A stretch of 64,000 nt of DNA from Ignavibacteria bacterium (GCA_015709655.1 CP054181.1:1608207-1672206); one strand, 5' to 3'. Shown: positions 24,424 to 34,539, numbered from the stretch's first letter. Numbers and translations: made by a program. The notes: generated by a model not told the origin, from the sequence alone.

Positions 24424-26106
24424 ATGTCAGTTACAGATCCCCAAAAAATCATCTTTAGCATGGTTGGCGTTGGCAAGGTTTATAAACCGAACCGCCAGGT
24501 GCTGCGCGATATTTATCTGAGTTTTTTCTATGGTGCAAAAATCGGTGTTCTGGGTTTAAATGGCGCCGGGAAATCAACACTACTCAAAATAATTGCCGGA
24601 TTAGACGAAGATTATCTTGGTGAAATCACCAAGAATAAGGATGTTACATTTGGTTACTTGCCACAGGAACCGGAACTTGATGCCAACAAAACAGTTCGCG
24701 AAATTGTTGAAGAGGGTGCTGCCGAAACGGTGAATCTGTTGCGCGAATACAATGCCATTAGCGAGCAGTTCGCAGACCCGGATGCTGATTTTGACGTACT
24801 CCTTGAAAAACAGGGGAAACTACAGGAAAAAATCGAAGCCTTGGATGCGTGGGACATCGACTCGAAACTGGAAATGGCAATGGATGCTCTGCGGTGTCCG
24901 CCACCCGATGCCAAGATCGCTGTTATCTCTGGCGGTGAGCGGCGGCGCGTAGCCTTGGTTCGACTCCTGTTACAAAAGCCAGACGTACTGCTGCTTGACG
25001 AACCCACAAACCATCTGGATGCAGAAAGCGTGGCCTGGCTGGAACAACACCTGCATAACTACGAAGGTACAGTTATTGCCGTAACTCACGATAGATACTT
25101 CCTGGATAACGTGGCAGGGTGGATCCTGGAGCTGGATAACGGACATGGCATCCCGTTCGAAGGAAACTATACGTCGTGGCTGGAACAAAAACAAAAGCGA
25201 CTCGAACTTGAAGAAAAGCAAGAAAGCAAACGTCAAAAAGCTCTTAAGGAAGAGCTGGAATGGGTAAGGCTTAACCCAAAGGGACGTCATGCAAAAAGTA
25301 AGGCAAGAATAGGCGCCTATGAAAAGCTCTTATCCGAAGAAACCGTTAAACGCAGCGAAGAACGTGAGATTTTTATTCCGCCCGGACCTCGTCTTGGTGA
25401 TGTTGTTATAGAAGCAAACGGAATAAGCAAATCCTTTGGTGATAAAATCCTTTACGAAAACCTTTCGTTTTCACTGCCTCCAGGCGGTATTATTGGTATT
25501 GTAGGACCGAATGGTGCCGGCAAAACCACACTGTTTAAAATGATCACTAAGCAGCTGGAACCGGATTCCGGAACCTTTACAATTGGTGATACCGTTGTTC
25601 TGGGATATATCGATCAGAACCGTCCGCTGGATCCCAAGAAAACAATTTGGGAAGAGATTTCAGGCGGACTTGATGTGTTAACGCTTGGGAAACGCGAAAT
25701 GCCGTCCCGTGCCTACGTTGCACGCTTTAACTTTAGCGGTTCTGATCAGCAGAAGCCGGTAGGACAAATCTCAGGCGGTGAACGGAACAGGGTGCATCTT
25801 GCCAAAATGCTGAAGGAAGGGGCTAACGTTTTGCTTTTGGACGAGCCAACCAACGATTTGGATGTGAACACTTTGCGCGCCCTGGAAGAAGCACTGCTGG
25901 ATTTTGCAGGGTGTGCGGTTGTCATTAGTCACGACCGCTGGTTTCTTGACAGAATTGCAACCCATATTCTTGCCTTCGAAGGAGACTCGAATGTAATCTG
26001 GTTCGAAGGTAACTACTCGCAATATGAAGAGGATCGTCATCGTCGTTTAGGTACCAGCGCCGACAGGCCTCACAGAATTACATACAGGAAATTAACAAGG
26101 GATTAA
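24424..26106 (+). CDS. ettA: energy-dependent translational throttle protein (ABC-F ATPase)
   Basis: 560 residues with two ABC cassettes. The first has Walker A LGLNGAGKST, signature SGGERRRVAL and Walker B LLLDEPTNHLD. The second has GPNGAGKTT, SGGERNRVHL and LLLDEPTNDLD. The charged linker and arm between them (about residues 240-320) bind the ribosome, and there is no membrane domain. EttA gates the ribosomal E site according to ADP/ATP ratio and eases first peptide bond formation. ATG 24424 aligns with the usual EttA start; a GTG six codons upstream is possible. The next gene begins four bases after the stop. Confidence 0.95.
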   Translation: MSVTDPQKIIFSMVGVGKVYKPNRQVLRDIYLSFFYGAKIGVLGLNGAGKSTLLKIIAGLDEDYLGEITKNKDVTFGYLPQEPELDANKTVREIVEEGAAETVNLLREYNAISEQFADPDADFDVLLEKQGKLQEKIEALDAWDIDSKLEMAMDALRCPPPDAKIAVISGGERRRVALVRLLLQKPDVLLLDEPTNHLDAESVAWLEQHLHNYEGTVIAVTHDRYFLDNVAGWILELDNGHGIPFEGNYTSWLEQKQKRLELEEKQESKRQKALKEELEWVRLNPKGRHAKSKARIGAYEKLLSEETVKRSEEREIFIPPGPRLGDVVIEANGISKSFGDKILYENLSFSLPPGGIIGIVGPNGAGKTTLFKMITKQLEPDSGTFTIGDTVVLGYIDQNRPLDPKKTIWEEISGGLDVLTLGKREMPSRAYVARFNFSGSDQQKPVGQISGGERNRVHLAKMLKEGANVLLLDEPTNDLDVNTLRALEEALLDFAGCAVVISHDRWFLDRIATHILAFEGDSNVIWFEGNYSQYEEDRHRRLGTSADRPHRITYRKLTRD

Positions 26107-26110
26107 CATC

Positions 26111-26716
26111 ATGAAGTCAACCGGGATTGCTGTTGTTCTTACCGTGATTCTTGCAACTGTTTCGTTTGCTCAACCAGCCAATGCCCCGCAGATGCCCAAT
26201 TTGGGGAAAAACGCAAAGGTTGTTAAGACTGTAAAACATTATAACTTCTATCCGCTTACGCGAACCATTCCGTTGCCCTGGGATAGGCTGCCGCTACCGT
26301 CAAATCAGATACCGGCCGGCAACAAGTTGCTGTCTGCCTTTGTATCGCCCTCTGCAAAAGTTGCAGCCATTCAAAAAGACCCTGCGGGTAAATTAAAAGC
26401 ATTTGGCACACCGCAGAAGCAAGGCTACCAGAGCTTTAACGGTAAGGATGGGCAGGGGGCTATCGTTTTCCTTGAGTACGCAAATAAGCTTCCGGCAAAT
26501 GCAAAGGAAGTACTCTCACTGGCGATCTTTGGAAAGAAAGATCCTCCGGATCCCAATAAAGGCACACATAAAGAGCAGTTCTTGGTAAATGACAACACCG
26601 TTGTAATTTGGGCGTTTCAAAACGATGAGTCACAGGTTCGGCAGAATCATCAGGAGATGATATTTTCGCTGATCAGTGAGATGGGCGCCGCAATGAATGC
26701 CAACAAAGGAAAGTAA
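26111..26716 (+). CDS. secreted protein of unknown function
   Basis: 201 residues with a clear signal peptide (residues 1-20, IAVVLTVILATVSFAQ). The mature part is Lys/Pro rich and contains YNFYPLTRTIPLPWDRLP and a fairly conserved-looking FLEYANKLPANAKEVLSLA. No domain is recognised. It is likely cotranscribed with ettA (four-base gap) and with the small DUF2007 gene that follows. The lack of cysteines after the signal argues against a lipoprotein. Confidence 0.75.
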   Translation: MKSTGIAVVLTVILATVSFAQPANAPQMPNLGKNAKVVKTVKHYNFYPLTRTIPLPWDRLPLPSNQIPAGNKLLSAFVSPSAKVAAIQKDPAGKLKAFGTPQKQGYQSFNGKDGQGAIVFLEYANKLPANAKEVLSLAIFGKKDPPDPNKGTHKEQFLVNDNTVVIWAFQNDESQVRQNHQEMIFSLISEMGAAMNANKGK

Positions 26717-26726
26717 CAGGTGCATC

Positions 26727-26972
26727 ATGGTTTTACTTACAACATTCAATAACCAGGTCAGCGCACAGCTGCTGGAGTCGCGCCTGAAAGCATCAGGGGT
26801 CGACACCAAGATTGAAGTTCTCGAAGGAATGGATACCTACAGGGTACTCGTCTTCGAAGATGATCTGGAAGAAGCAAAGGAAATCATGGAGTCAGCAGAT
26901 ACCGCCGATGATTCGGACATGTATATTGACTTTGACGATGAAATGGACCTTGATGACTTCGACGACGAGTAG
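26727..26972 (+). CDS. DUF2007-type putative signal-transducing protein with acidic tail
   Basis: 81 residues from ATG 26727, which is chosen because the family begins directly with the strand seen here (VLLTTFNNQVSAQLLESRLK). A frame start at 26697 would overlap the previous gene. The fold is the small alpha/beta domain related to PII-like modules: NQVSAQLLESRLKASGV, then YRVLVFEDDLEEAKEIME. The final approximately 20 residues are nearly all Asp, Glu and Phe or Met. The function of the family is not established. Confidence 0.8.
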   Translation: MVLLTTFNNQVSAQLLESRLKASGVDTKIEVLEGMDTYRVLVFEDDLEEAKEIMESADTADDSDMYIDFDDEMDLDDFDDE

Positions 26973-26981
26973 TTAGTAAAC

Positions 26982-28574
26982 CTATCCCATTGTGCCGGAC
27001 ACTTCTTCGCTCACACTATCGGCAAACTGCTCAAAATTCTTTTTAAACAAACCCACCAGATGAGCAGCCTGCTTGTCGTACGCATCTTTATCCGTCCACG
27101 TGTTCCGCGGGTTTAGAACCTCGGCGGGAACATCCGGGCACGATGTTGGAATATCAAGATTGAAGTAGCCGTCCTTTACAAACTCCACCTTGTCCAGTTC
27201 CCCGCCCAGGGCTGCTTTCAGCATTGCACGGGTAAAGGCTATTTTCATTCTCTTACCCACTCCATACGGCCCACCGCTCCAACCGGTGTTTACTAACCAG
27301 ACCTTGCACCCATGAGCGTTGATTTTGTCGCGAAGGAGGTTGGCATATACGCTTGGGTGGTGTACCATGAACGGTGCGCCGAAGCATGTACTAAATGTTG
27401 CCGACGGTTCTTTAACACCGGCTTCTGTACCGGCAACCTTGGCTGTATATCCGCTAAGGAAGTGATACATTGCCTGTTCAGGACTTAGCCGTGATATTGG
27501 TGGCATAACACCAAATGCATCCGCAGTCAGGAAGACAATATTCTTGGGATGACCGCCGCGGTTATCGGGTGTGATATTCTTAATCATTTCACGAGAATAT
27601 GAAGCCCTCGTGTTTTCGGTGTACTTCTGTGACTCATAGTCAACAAGCCGGGTTTCTTCATCAATATCCACATTCTCGAGTATTGTTCCAAAGGTCCTTG
27701 AAAGGTTAAAGATAATCGGCTCTGCTTCCGCGCTCAGATTAATAACCTTTGCATAACAGCCTCCTTCGTAATTGAACACACCGTCATCACTCCAGCCGTG
27801 CTCGTCGTCTCCGATTAAGGCGCGATCCGGGTCGGTTGACAGCGTGGTTTTCCCGGTACCCGATAGACCAAAAAACAGGGCTGTGTCACCACTTAACCCA
27901 ACATTAGCTGAACAATGCATACTCATTACGCCTTGTTTTGGCATCAGGTAGTTCAGGACAGTGAAGATTGACTTTTTATTCTCACCGGCATACGACGTGC
28001 CACCAATGAGAACAAGTTTTTGTTCGAATGACAAGATGATGAAGGCTTCACTTCGAGTTCCGTCTATCGCAGGAATAGCCTTAAACTCGGGCACAGTAAT
28101 GACGGTAAATCCGGGTACAAAAGATTCCAGTTCATCAGCTGTTGGCTCGATAAACATATTTTTTACAAACAGCGAATGGTATGCGTGCTCCTGAATAAAA
28201 CGTACAGGAAGTTTCAATGACGGATCGGAACCTGCAATCAAATCCTGAACATACACATCACGCCCTTGTAAGTAAGCATATACCCTGGTCTTCAGAGCAT
28301 TAAACTTCTCAATACTGAATTGCTTGTTCACGGTGCCCCACCAAACATCCTTACTTGATCCCGGTTCGTCCACGATGAACTTATCGTTTGCGCGTCTGCC
28401 TGTGTACGGCACACTGTTTACGCACAAGGCACCATACCTGCTAAGAATGCCTTCATCGTACAGTAACGCATGCTCGTATAATTCCGGAGTTGTAAGGTTG
28501 TAACTAATGTCGCCTAAGTTTTCTAAACCTTGTTCGGCGAGACTGTTGCGGAGTGTTGTGTTATCTTCTTGCAT
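26982..28574 (-). CDS. pckA: phosphoenolpyruvate carboxykinase (ATP)
   Basis: 530 residues from ATG 28574, the usual family size; in-frame upstream starts would add a Cys-rich tail and run into the divergent gene. It interconverts oxaloacetate plus ATP with phosphoenolpyruvate plus ADP and CO2, the first dedicated step of gluconeogenesis. Visible motifs: P-loop GLSGTGKTTLS, kinase-2 with metal site DDEHGWSDDGVFNYEGGCYA, LTADAFGVMPP, and the late NTGWSGGPYGVGKRM. Cytoplasmic. It converges with the DUF2007 gene, leaving nine bases between stops, and is divergent from the methyltransferase gene. Confidence 0.97.
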   Translation of the reverse strand: MQEDNTTLRNSLAEQGLENLGDISYNLTTPELYEHALLYDEGILSRYGALCVNSVPYTGRRANDKFIVDEPGSSKDVWWGTVNKQFSIEKFNALKTRVYAYLQGRDVYVQDLIAGSDPSLKLPVRFIQEHAYHSLFVKNMFIEPTADELESFVPGFTVITVPEFKAIPAIDGTRSEAFIILSFEQKLVLIGGTSYAGENKKSIFTVLNYLMPKQGVMSMHCSANVGLSGDTALFFGLSGTGKTTLSTDPDRALIGDDEHGWSDDGVFNYEGGCYAKVINLSAEAEPIIFNLSRTFGTILENVDIDEETRLVDYESQKYTENTRASYSREMIKNITPDNRGGHPKNIVFLTADAFGVMPPISRLSPEQAMYHFLSGYTAKVAGTEAGVKEPSATFSTCFGAPFMVHHPSVYANLLRDKINAHGCKVWLVNTGWSGGPYGVGKRMKIAFTRAMLKAALGGELDKVEFVKDGYFNLDIPTSCPDVPAEVLNPRNTWTDKDAYDKQAAHLVGLFKKNFEQFADSVSEEVSGTMG

Positions 28575-28641
28575 TTCAGAACTCAATACATGTTTGGAGA
28601 AATCGTGAAGCGTTACAAATATCGCTGTTTTCATTGTTCCG

Positions 28642-29898
28642 ATGGAGAACGCAGTGCAACAACAGTGTAGTGCCGATCTGTTGGAGTACCTGAAATCAGA
28701 TGAACTGTACCGGCTTGCCACGACTCTGATTTTCGAGCAGGGTATGGGTGACAGGCTGCTGCCCGCTCAGGTAGAATACGTCCGCCGGCAGATTCCGTCT
28801 TTGCTCACCGCCAGTACATTGGTTGTTGATGTACTCACCGGTACATCAAAAGCAAACAGACTTGGTAAATGGCGTCCGGGATGGCTTTTTACTTCTGCCG
28901 GTGCTGAGCAGGCCACCCATCCTGTTATAGCAGCATATCATGCGTCCCACTTTCGTGACGTCCATACAGTTACCGAGGTTTGCGCCGGATGCGGGGTTGA
29001 TACAGCAGCATTGGCAGATGTTGCAGGTCAGGTGGTTTGTTATGAACAGGACCCTGTAACTGCAGCGGTGCTGACCGGTAATCTGGCCAGAAACAAATGC
29101 ACAAATGTTGTTGTGAACAACGAAGCATTTACGGCGGCCACGGTGATAGCTACCAAGGCAGTTTGGGCAGATCCGTCCCGGCGGAAAGCGCATGGACAAC
29201 GACTGCGGGATGCCACATTGTACCAGCCACCGCTCGAAGTACTGTACTCGGCGATTGTTAGTTGCAAGGTCGAATTTGCAGGTATTAAAGTGGGGCCGGG
29301 TGACAGGGTGTCCCGGCCGGTTGGGGCTACGTCTGAGTACATAGGCTGGAAACGGGAATGTCGGGAACACATTCTCTGGATTGCCAGGCCACCCCTCCAA
29401 CAAACAGGGTCACCCACAAAAATAACCTTGTTTAAGGATGGTGCCACGCCGGGTGTTATTCAGGCTGGTACTGATTTGCCTGCACCTCCGGAATGTGGTA
29501 ATGTTCAGCCCGGTATGTACATCATTGAGCCGCATGCTGCGATTATCGCGGCAGGAGCCGTGAATGATTACTTTACACGCTACTCAGCGATGCCTGTTGA
29601 CAAAATGATAGCATACGGGATAACGAATACAAAGCCCCCTTCCAGTCCATTTCACTCCACGTATAAAGTGGTTGCCATCAGCCCCGGCATTCGTACATCA
29701 TGGTTATGTCGGCAGGTACGAACCCTTGAGTTGCCCTCAACAACCACCATAAAAAAACGAGGTTGGAATGGCAACCCGGTTGAACTCCATAAAAAGTTGC
29801 CATTCCAGACTGATGTACCGGTTAACTCTGAGTATGCAATTGTGATTACCCGCAAAGGGCATGACCATATCACAATTATTTGCGAGGTTGTGGAATAG
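28642..29898 (+). CDS. class I SAM-dependent methyltransferase with THUMP-like C-terminal domain
   Basis: 418 residues. A helical N-terminal region precedes a Rossmann methyltransferase core: SAM motif I reads VTEVCAGCGVDTAALA, followed by VVCYEQDP and the ADPSRR motif that replaces the usual catalytic loop. The C-terminal approximately 90 residues resemble a THUMP-like RNA-binding module (KKRGWNGNPVELHKKLP). A nucleic-acid substrate, probably tRNA or rRNA, is expected from the family, but none is established. It is divergent from pckA with 67 bases between starts. Confidence 0.85.
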   Translation: MENAVQQQCSADLLEYLKSDELYRLATTLIFEQGMGDRLLPAQVEYVRRQIPSLLTASTLVVDVLTGTSKANRLGKWRPGWLFTSAGAEQATHPVIAAYHASHFRDVHTVTEVCAGCGVDTAALADVAGQVVCYEQDPVTAAVLTGNLARNKCTNVVVNNEAFTAATVIATKAVWADPSRRKAHGQRLRDATLYQPPLEVLYSAIVSCKVEFAGIKVGPGDRVSRPVGATSEYIGWKRECREHILWIARPPLQQTGSPTKITLFKDGATPGVIQAGTDLPAPPECGNVQPGMYIIEPHAAIIAAGAVNDYFTRYSAMPVDKMIAYGITNTKPPSSPFHSTYKVVAISPGIRTSWLCRQVRTLELPSTTTIKKRGWNGNPVELHKKLPFQTDVPVNSEYAIVITRKGHDHITIICEVVE

Positions 29899-29900
29899 TG

Positions 29901-30302
29901 TTACTTGCGAAGGGCATCGCGAATCTCGGTCAGCAACTTCACCTCGTCCGACGGTTCAGCTGGAGGTGCCGGTGCTTCTTCCTGCTTACGTTTCATGGCA
30001 TTCATGCTTTTAATTACCATGAACAGCACAAACGCAATGATCAAAAAGTTGATAATAGTCTGAAAAAAGACGCCCCATGAGATTACTACGGCGCCCTTAC
30101 CATCGGCACCAGCTTCTTTTAGCGTAGTAACAATTGCCGAAAAGTCGATATTACCCAGGAGCAGGCCGATTGGCGGCATAATAATGTTGTCAACCAAACT
30201 TTTGGTAATTGCACCAAACGCAGCACCGATAACTACACCGATAGCCATATCAACAACGCTACCGCGTGAAGCAAACTCTTTAAATTCGGAAAGAAGGCTC
30301 AT
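29901..30302 (-). CDS. mscL: large-conductance mechanosensitive channel
   Basis: 133 residues, the standard length. The N-terminal helix [20 protein letters not shown] leads into TM1 ([20 protein letters not shown]), which includes the pore-lining glycine/alanine pattern. A periplasmic loop, TM2 ([20 protein letters not shown]) and a charged C-terminal bundle helix ending in [13 protein letters not shown] follow. It opens under membrane tension to release solutes during hypo-osmotic shock. It converges with the methyltransferase gene, with two bases between stops. Confidence 0.97.
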   Translation of the reverse strand: MSLLSEFKEFASRGSVVDMAIGVVIGAAFGAITKSLVDNIIMPPIGLLLGNIDFSAIVTTLKEAGADGKGAVVISWGVFFQTIINFLIIAFVLFMVIKSMNAMKRKQEEAPAPPAEPSDEVKLLTEIRDALRK

Positions 30303-30356
30303 TGTACACCATCCCTGATACTGAGAAAAACTGTGTGTACAGCGAAAATAGTACGA

Positions 30357-30758
30357 TCAGGCTTTTGGTGGTATGTTCTTAGAAGATGACATGGGGACCT
30401 GCTCGCCGCGGCACCCACATTCATCAACCAGGGCCTTTTTTAGAGCAGCTTTTTGCTCAGGTGTAAGGTGTGAGCAGTCCTGCTTGGCACGTCTGTAGGT
30501 AGTCTGGCCTGTACGCCTGAGAGAATCAAGGATCGATACGTCGCATTTTGTACCATACCGGATTGCGGTTAGCAAAACATAGGCAATAGCAGAAACACCG
30601 GCTCCCTCGAGCAATGAAATCTTCCGATCATCGCGTTCATCGGCGGTAGCCAAGGCATTCCAGACTGTTGTTACGGCTACACTACTCAACATTAACAGCC
30701 CGCCGATGCAAAAAACATACATCACCGAACGGGCTGTTCGTGTTGTTAACAGCGACAT
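30357..30758 (-). CDS. small membrane protein downstream of an ECF sigma factor
   Basis: 133 residues. Two hydrophobic segments are visible (about 12-34, VMYVFCIGGLLMLSSVAVTT, and about 50-66, LEGAGVSAIAYVLLTAI). The soluble C-terminal part has LTPEQKAALKKALVDECGC, which resembles the helical LTxEQ segments of periplasmic metal or stress sensors. It starts 12 bases after the sigma gene, so it is in one operon with it. It could be an anti-sigma or sensory partner by position, but it lacks a recognisable zinc-finger anti-sigma motif. Function unknown. Confidence 0.7.
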   Translation of the reverse strand: MSLLTTRTARSVMYVFCIGGLLMLSSVAVTTVWNALATADERDDRKISLLEGAGVSAIAYVLLTAIRYGTKCDVSILDSLRRTGQTTYRRAKQDCSHLTPEQKAALKKALVDECGCRGEQVPMSSSKNIPPKA

Positions 30759-30770
30759 TATAAATCCGAG

Positions 30771-31424
30771 TTAGTTTTCGTTAGCTGCGTTGTACAACTC
30801 CTGCAACTTGGTGCGCAGATGCAGTACCGCATATCTCTTTCGGGCTAACAGGGTGTTGATATTTACTCCTGTTTCGTCCGACATCTCTCTAAACGAAACA
30901 CCTTCGAATTCATTTTTCACGAATACCCATTTCTGCTCAGCAGGGATCTCTTCCAATCCTTCGATTACGGTATCCCAGATAGTCTTGCGGACAAGATCTT
31001 CCTCAGGGTTGTACGAGAAGTCACCAAGAAAACGCTCTACATAGTCAATCCCGTCATCCTTGTCTTCCTTACTGCCAAGGTCGGAAAAGTTGTCAGTACG
31101 TTTTTTCCGGTAGGAATCGATTATCCGGTTTCTGACCGACGTGAACACCCACGAAGCCAAATTGTCGATTGGCTTGTTTACATCCTTAGATGCCGCAAGT
31201 ACGTTTGTAAAAACATCTTGCAGAATATCTTCGGCTTCTTCCTGGTTGCGAATGCGTTGACGGATAAATCCAAGGTACTTCTTCCGGTCTGTGCGAAAGA
31301 GCTGTTCGATTTGAAGGGCTAAATCCATGGCATTAATACTTTCTGTTGTGGAACGATACCGATCGCCACTAAGTACGGTGGGTACTTGCAGACCCGTCTT
31401 CCGACGGAATTCGCGAGTTCTCAT
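30771..31424 (-). CDS. ECF-type RNA polymerase sigma factor
   Basis: 217 residues. Region 2 (about 35-105) includes RNQEEAEDILQDVFTNVL and WVFTSVRNRIIDSYRKKR, and region 4 (about 150-205) has the helix-turn-helix EGVSFREMSDETGVNINTLL. The ATG at 31424 is preceded by a good ribosome site (AGGAG, spacing 5), which favours it over the internal ATG at 31328. The protein directs RNA polymerase to a small regulon, usually envelope stress. The partner gene at 30357 follows immediately. Two short direct repeats (GAATGTCAGT-like) lie upstream around 31465-31485. Confidence 0.92.
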   Translation of the reverse strand: MRTREFRRKTGLQVPTVLSGDRYRSTTESINAMDLALQIEQLFRTDRKKYLGFIRQRIRNQEEAEDILQDVFTNVLAASKDVNKPIDNLASWVFTSVRNRIIDSYRKKRTDNFSDLGSKEDKDDGIDYVERFLGDFSYNPEEDLVRKTIWDTVIEGLEEIPAEQKWVFVKNEFEGVSFREMSDETGVNINTLLARKRYAVLHLRTKLQELYNAANEN

Positions 31425-31532
31425 GACAACTCCTGCTACTAGGTTAAAGAATCGACAGACGAAATGTCAGTCTTCGAATGTCAGTGTGTCGTAGCAATTA
31501 TGTCATTTTGTCCGCTTATATGGATAATCGGG

Positions 31533-33200
31533 TTATACAGAGAGTATTGGTATTTCTATGCCAAATTTCCTTGAATTTGTGAGAGCTTGTTCGTATCCAG
31601 CGTCGGAATGACGCATAATACCTAATAATGGATCAAAAGTCAATACCCGTGCCAATTTTTTTTCTGCTTCGCTGGTTCCATCGGCAACGGTAACCATGCC
31701 TGCATGAAGTGAAAGCCCCATGCCAACACCGCCGCCGTGGTGGAGGGAAACCCATGTTGCACCGCCGATGGTATTCAGTGCAAAGTTAAGATAAACCCAG
31801 TCAGCAATGGCATCGGAGCCATCCAGCATAGCCTCGGTTTCGCGGTATGGGCTGGCCACGCTGCCGCAGTCCAGGTGGTCGCGTCCAATTACGATTGGGG
31901 CGCTGACCTTTCCTGAGGCCACCAACTCATTAAAAAGCAGACCAGCTTTAGCGCGGTCACCGTAGCCCAGCCAGCATATTCTGGCGGGCAGACCCTGGTA
32001 GCCGATATGTTTTTGAGCATTCTCGATCCACTGGTGCAATGCAACATTTTCAGGGAACAGGTTCATGAGTGCATCATCGGTAACTTTAATGTCGGCCGGA
32101 TCTCCCGACAGTGCTACCCACCTGAAAGGTCCCTTCCCATCGCAAAACAGTTCGCGAACAAAGGCAGGGACAAAGCCCGGGAAGTCAAAGGCATTGGCAA
32201 CCCCTGCTTCATCGCGGGCAATACCGCGGATATTATTACCGTAGTCAAAAACCACAGCCCCTTTCTGCTGAAATTTCAGCATTGCCTGAACGTGGACACC
32301 GATACTGGCATGCGCACATTTAAGGTAAGTCTGGGGGTCAGAAACTCTCAGTGCATCAGCCTCAGCCTTTGTCATGCCGGCAGGGTAGTATCCATTTAAC
32401 GGGTCATGAGCCGATGTTTGATCGGTGACAACATCAGGGACTACACCTCGTTCTGCCAGCAGTGGTAGGATTTCGGCTGCGTTACCAACGAACCCAACAG
32501 AGATAGGGGTTCTGGATTCCACATGGTCCCTGATAACAGCCAGAGCCTCATCAAGGTTGTACATTTTGCGGTTACAGTAGCCATCGTGAATACGTTTATC
32601 GATTCGTGTTTCGTCGATCTCGATGCACAAGGCTGCAGCTCCGGCAATAGTGGCTGCCAGTGGCTGTGCGCCGCCCATGCCACCCATTCCTGCTGTAAGT
32701 AGAAACCGTCCGTGCAGCGTACCGCCAAAGTGTTTGCGCGCGCACTGGGCAAACGTTTCGTACGTACCCTGCACAATCCCCTGTGTTCCGATGTAAATCC
32801 AGGAGCCTGCTGTCATCTGACCATACATTATCAGCCCCATCTCGTCCAGGCGTCGGAATTCTTCCCAGGTAGCCCATTTGGGGACAAGGTTACTGTTGGC
32901 AATTATCACACGAGGCGCCATGGTATGGGTTTTTACTACTCCCACTGGTTTACCGCTTTGCACGAGCAGTGTGTCATCCGGTTCCATCGTGGTTAAGCAC
33001 CGAATAATGGCATCATAGCACGCCCAGTTCCGTGCTGCCTTACCCAGACCGCCATACACAATAAGCTCGTCAGGTTTTTCGGCATTGTCTGGATCCAGGT
33101 TGTTTTGAATCATCCGGTAGGCCGCTTCGATTTGCCAGTTGGCACACGTTAGCTTGCTACCGCGCGGTGCACGTATGGGTGGGTGTGATTGTGGTTTCAT
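31533..33200 (-). CDS. hutU: urocanate hydratase
   Basis: 555 residues. It converts urocanate to 4-imidazolone-5-propionate in histidine degradation, with tightly bound NAD+ acting as electrophile. Recognised features: [34 protein letters not shown], the NAD-binding glycine-rich [25 protein letters not shown], and [14 protein letters not shown] containing the conserved Cys near the active site, then HHGGGVGMG. Full length. No other hut gene is nearby in the window. The DUF971 gene lies 49 bases upstream on the same strand and may share a transcript. Confidence 0.97.
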   Translation of the reverse strand: MKPQSHPPIRAPRGSKLTCANWQIEAAYRMIQNNLDPDNAEKPDELIVYGGLGKAARNWACYDAIIRCLTTMEPDDTLLVQSGKPVGVVKTHTMAPRVIIANSNLVPKWATWEEFRRLDEMGLIMYGQMTAGSWIYIGTQGIVQGTYETFAQCARKHFGGTLHGRFLLTAGMGGMGGAQPLAATIAGAAALCIEIDETRIDKRIHDGYCNRKMYNLDEALAVIRDHVESRTPISVGFVGNAAEILPLLAERGVVPDVVTDQTSAHDPLNGYYPAGMTKAEADALRVSDPQTYLKCAHASIGVHVQAMLKFQQKGAVVFDYGNNIRGIARDEAGVANAFDFPGFVPAFVRELFCDGKGPFRWVALSGDPADIKVTDDALMNLFPENVALHQWIENAQKHIGYQGLPARICWLGYGDRAKAGLLFNELVASGKVSAPIVIGRDHLDCGSVASPYRETEAMLDGSDAIADWVYLNFALNTIGGATWVSLHHGGGVGMGLSLHAGMVTVADGTSEAEKKLARVLTFDPLLGIMRHSDAGYEQALTNSRKFGIEIPILSV

Positions 33201-33249
33201 GGTCTCAAACTACGAAATCGGATGATTCCGAAAAACAATTTCAAACAGA

Positions 33250-33609
33250 CTACTGCTGGTCCTGATGATATAACTCGTCGAGCTCTACCAGGGTTTGTTC
33301 CGATAGTGCGTTTTGTTCAAAAACCATTCGAAACTGGTCCCATGTATAAATCCCGCTGTTATGACCATCGTTCCATGAAGCCTGAATGGCGTAATTACCA
33401 ACAGGCACAAGGGAGGCTAGCTCGTTCATCCTTGGATTAATTGCCTTAATTCCGATAAAAACTGTCTGACCCATCACTTGCTCACCAACGCAGTATGCGC
33501 ACGGACATGCGTCACGCAGACTACTCAGCAGAATGTGGGCTTCGAAACCATCGGGCCATGATGCAGAAAGAACTACAGGGTTACGACGTTTTATGGTGTG
33601 TGGTTGCAT
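33250..33609 (-). CDS. DUF971 (gamma-butyrobetaine hydroxylase-like N-terminal) domain protein
   Basis: 119 residues from ATG 33609; a GTG four codons upstream is less likely. The small domain has SWPDGFEAHI, LRDACPCAYCVGE (cysteines that bind metal or iron-sulfur in related proteins), and VGNYAIQASWNDGHNSGIYTWDQFR, the family's most conserved segment. Stand-alone DUF971 proteins are often linked to iron-sulfur proteins of the Mrp/ApbC type; no such partner is seen here. It is divergent from the T9SS client at 33652. Confidence 0.85.
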   Translation of the reverse strand: MQPHTIKRRNPVVLSASWPDGFEAHILLSSLRDACPCAYCVGEQVMGQTVFIGIKAINPRMNELASLVPVGNYAIQASWNDGHNSGIYTWDQFRMVFEQNALSEQTLVELDELYHQDQQ

Positions 33610-33651
33610 AGGAAAAATCACGATTTTGCAAAAAGAATTAAAGGAGTGAAT

Positions 33652-34539
33652 ATGGTGTATGCAGTACTCATTGCATTACTACTAACAGTTTCTTCTCTTG
33701 GTGCTCAGCAGGTTCCAAACGGCTCGTTCGAGGAATGGATTACCACTGAGGGTTCCGGACAGTACAAAACTTACGAAGAACCGGCCGGAGGTTGGTCATC
33801 CGGCAATGGTGCGATTCATATTGCTGCAGGCTCCAATCCCGTCTGCGAGAAAACAACGGATGCCCATTCAGGTAGCTATGCCGCAAAGCTGGTGACACAG
33901 AAAATTTTTGGTCAGGTTGCGTCGGGAAGTCTGTTTACGGGTACGTTCCAGCTAAATCTGGCCAACCCCGCCGAAAGTGCAAGACGAGGAATTCCGTTTA
34001 CCGAGAAGCCGACGGCCTTTACAGCCTGGTATAAGTATGCACCGCAACAGAACGATAGCGCAACGCTGTATGCCATACTGTCAAGATGGGATGGTTCGAA
34101 GCGAGTTGCAATAGCCGAAGCCAGGAAGAAGGAATTTTCGGAGGTTCAGGAGTGGACAAAACTTACTGTTCCGTTTGTTTATTATTCAGGTGAGCAGCCC
34201 GACACCATTGCTGTTGTGTTTGCCGCCAGCGCGGGAGGTGAGTTTTTTAAGGGGGCTGAGGGTAGTACTTTGTATGTGGATGATGTTGTGTTGGTATACG
34301 GATCGAGCGTACAAGCGGGTGATAGCCGGACAGGGCATACAATTGGCGATATCGAAGAATTCCGGAATCGTCTTGGTACCTTCTCGGAAGTAGTTGTGTT
34401 CGATGTTCGCGGACGCCAGGTCACGCTTGTACGTAACACCAAATCCATTATTCCTGATGAGCTGCATCCGGGTGCATACATTGTTCAGGTAAATTCTGAA
34501 AGGGGCTTGGTATGCCGTCAGAAAATTCTAGTACATTAA
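33652..34539 (+). CDS. secreted PCMD-like carbohydrate-binding protein with T9SS tail
   Basis: 295 residues from ATG 33652, which follows a strong AAAGGAG site. A signal peptide covers about residues 1-18 (LIALLLTVSSLGAQ). The mature start VPNGSFEEW, the later SGSYAAKLVT and the closing STLYVDDVVLVYG are typical of PCMD/CBM-like jelly-roll domains found in Bacteroidota surface proteins. The last approximately 65 residues (VVVFDVRGRQVTLV, LHPGAYIVQV, CRQKILVH) form a type A sorting domain. The product is probably displayed on the cell surface. It overlaps the next gene by 28 bases. Confidence 0.85.
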   Translation: MVYAVLIALLLTVSSLGAQQVPNGSFEEWITTEGSGQYKTYEEPAGGWSSGNGAIHIAAGSNPVCEKTTDAHSGSYAAKLVTQKIFGQVASGSLFTGTFQLNLANPAESARRGIPFTEKPTAFTAWYKYAPQQNDSATLYAILSRWDGSKRVAIAEARKKEFSEVQEWTKLTVPFVYYSGEQPDTIAVVFAASAGGEFFKGAEGSTLYVDDVVLVYGSSVQAGDSRTGHTIGDIEEFRNRLGTFSEVVVFDVRGRQVTLVRNTKSIIPDELHPGAYIVQVNSERGLVCRQKILVH

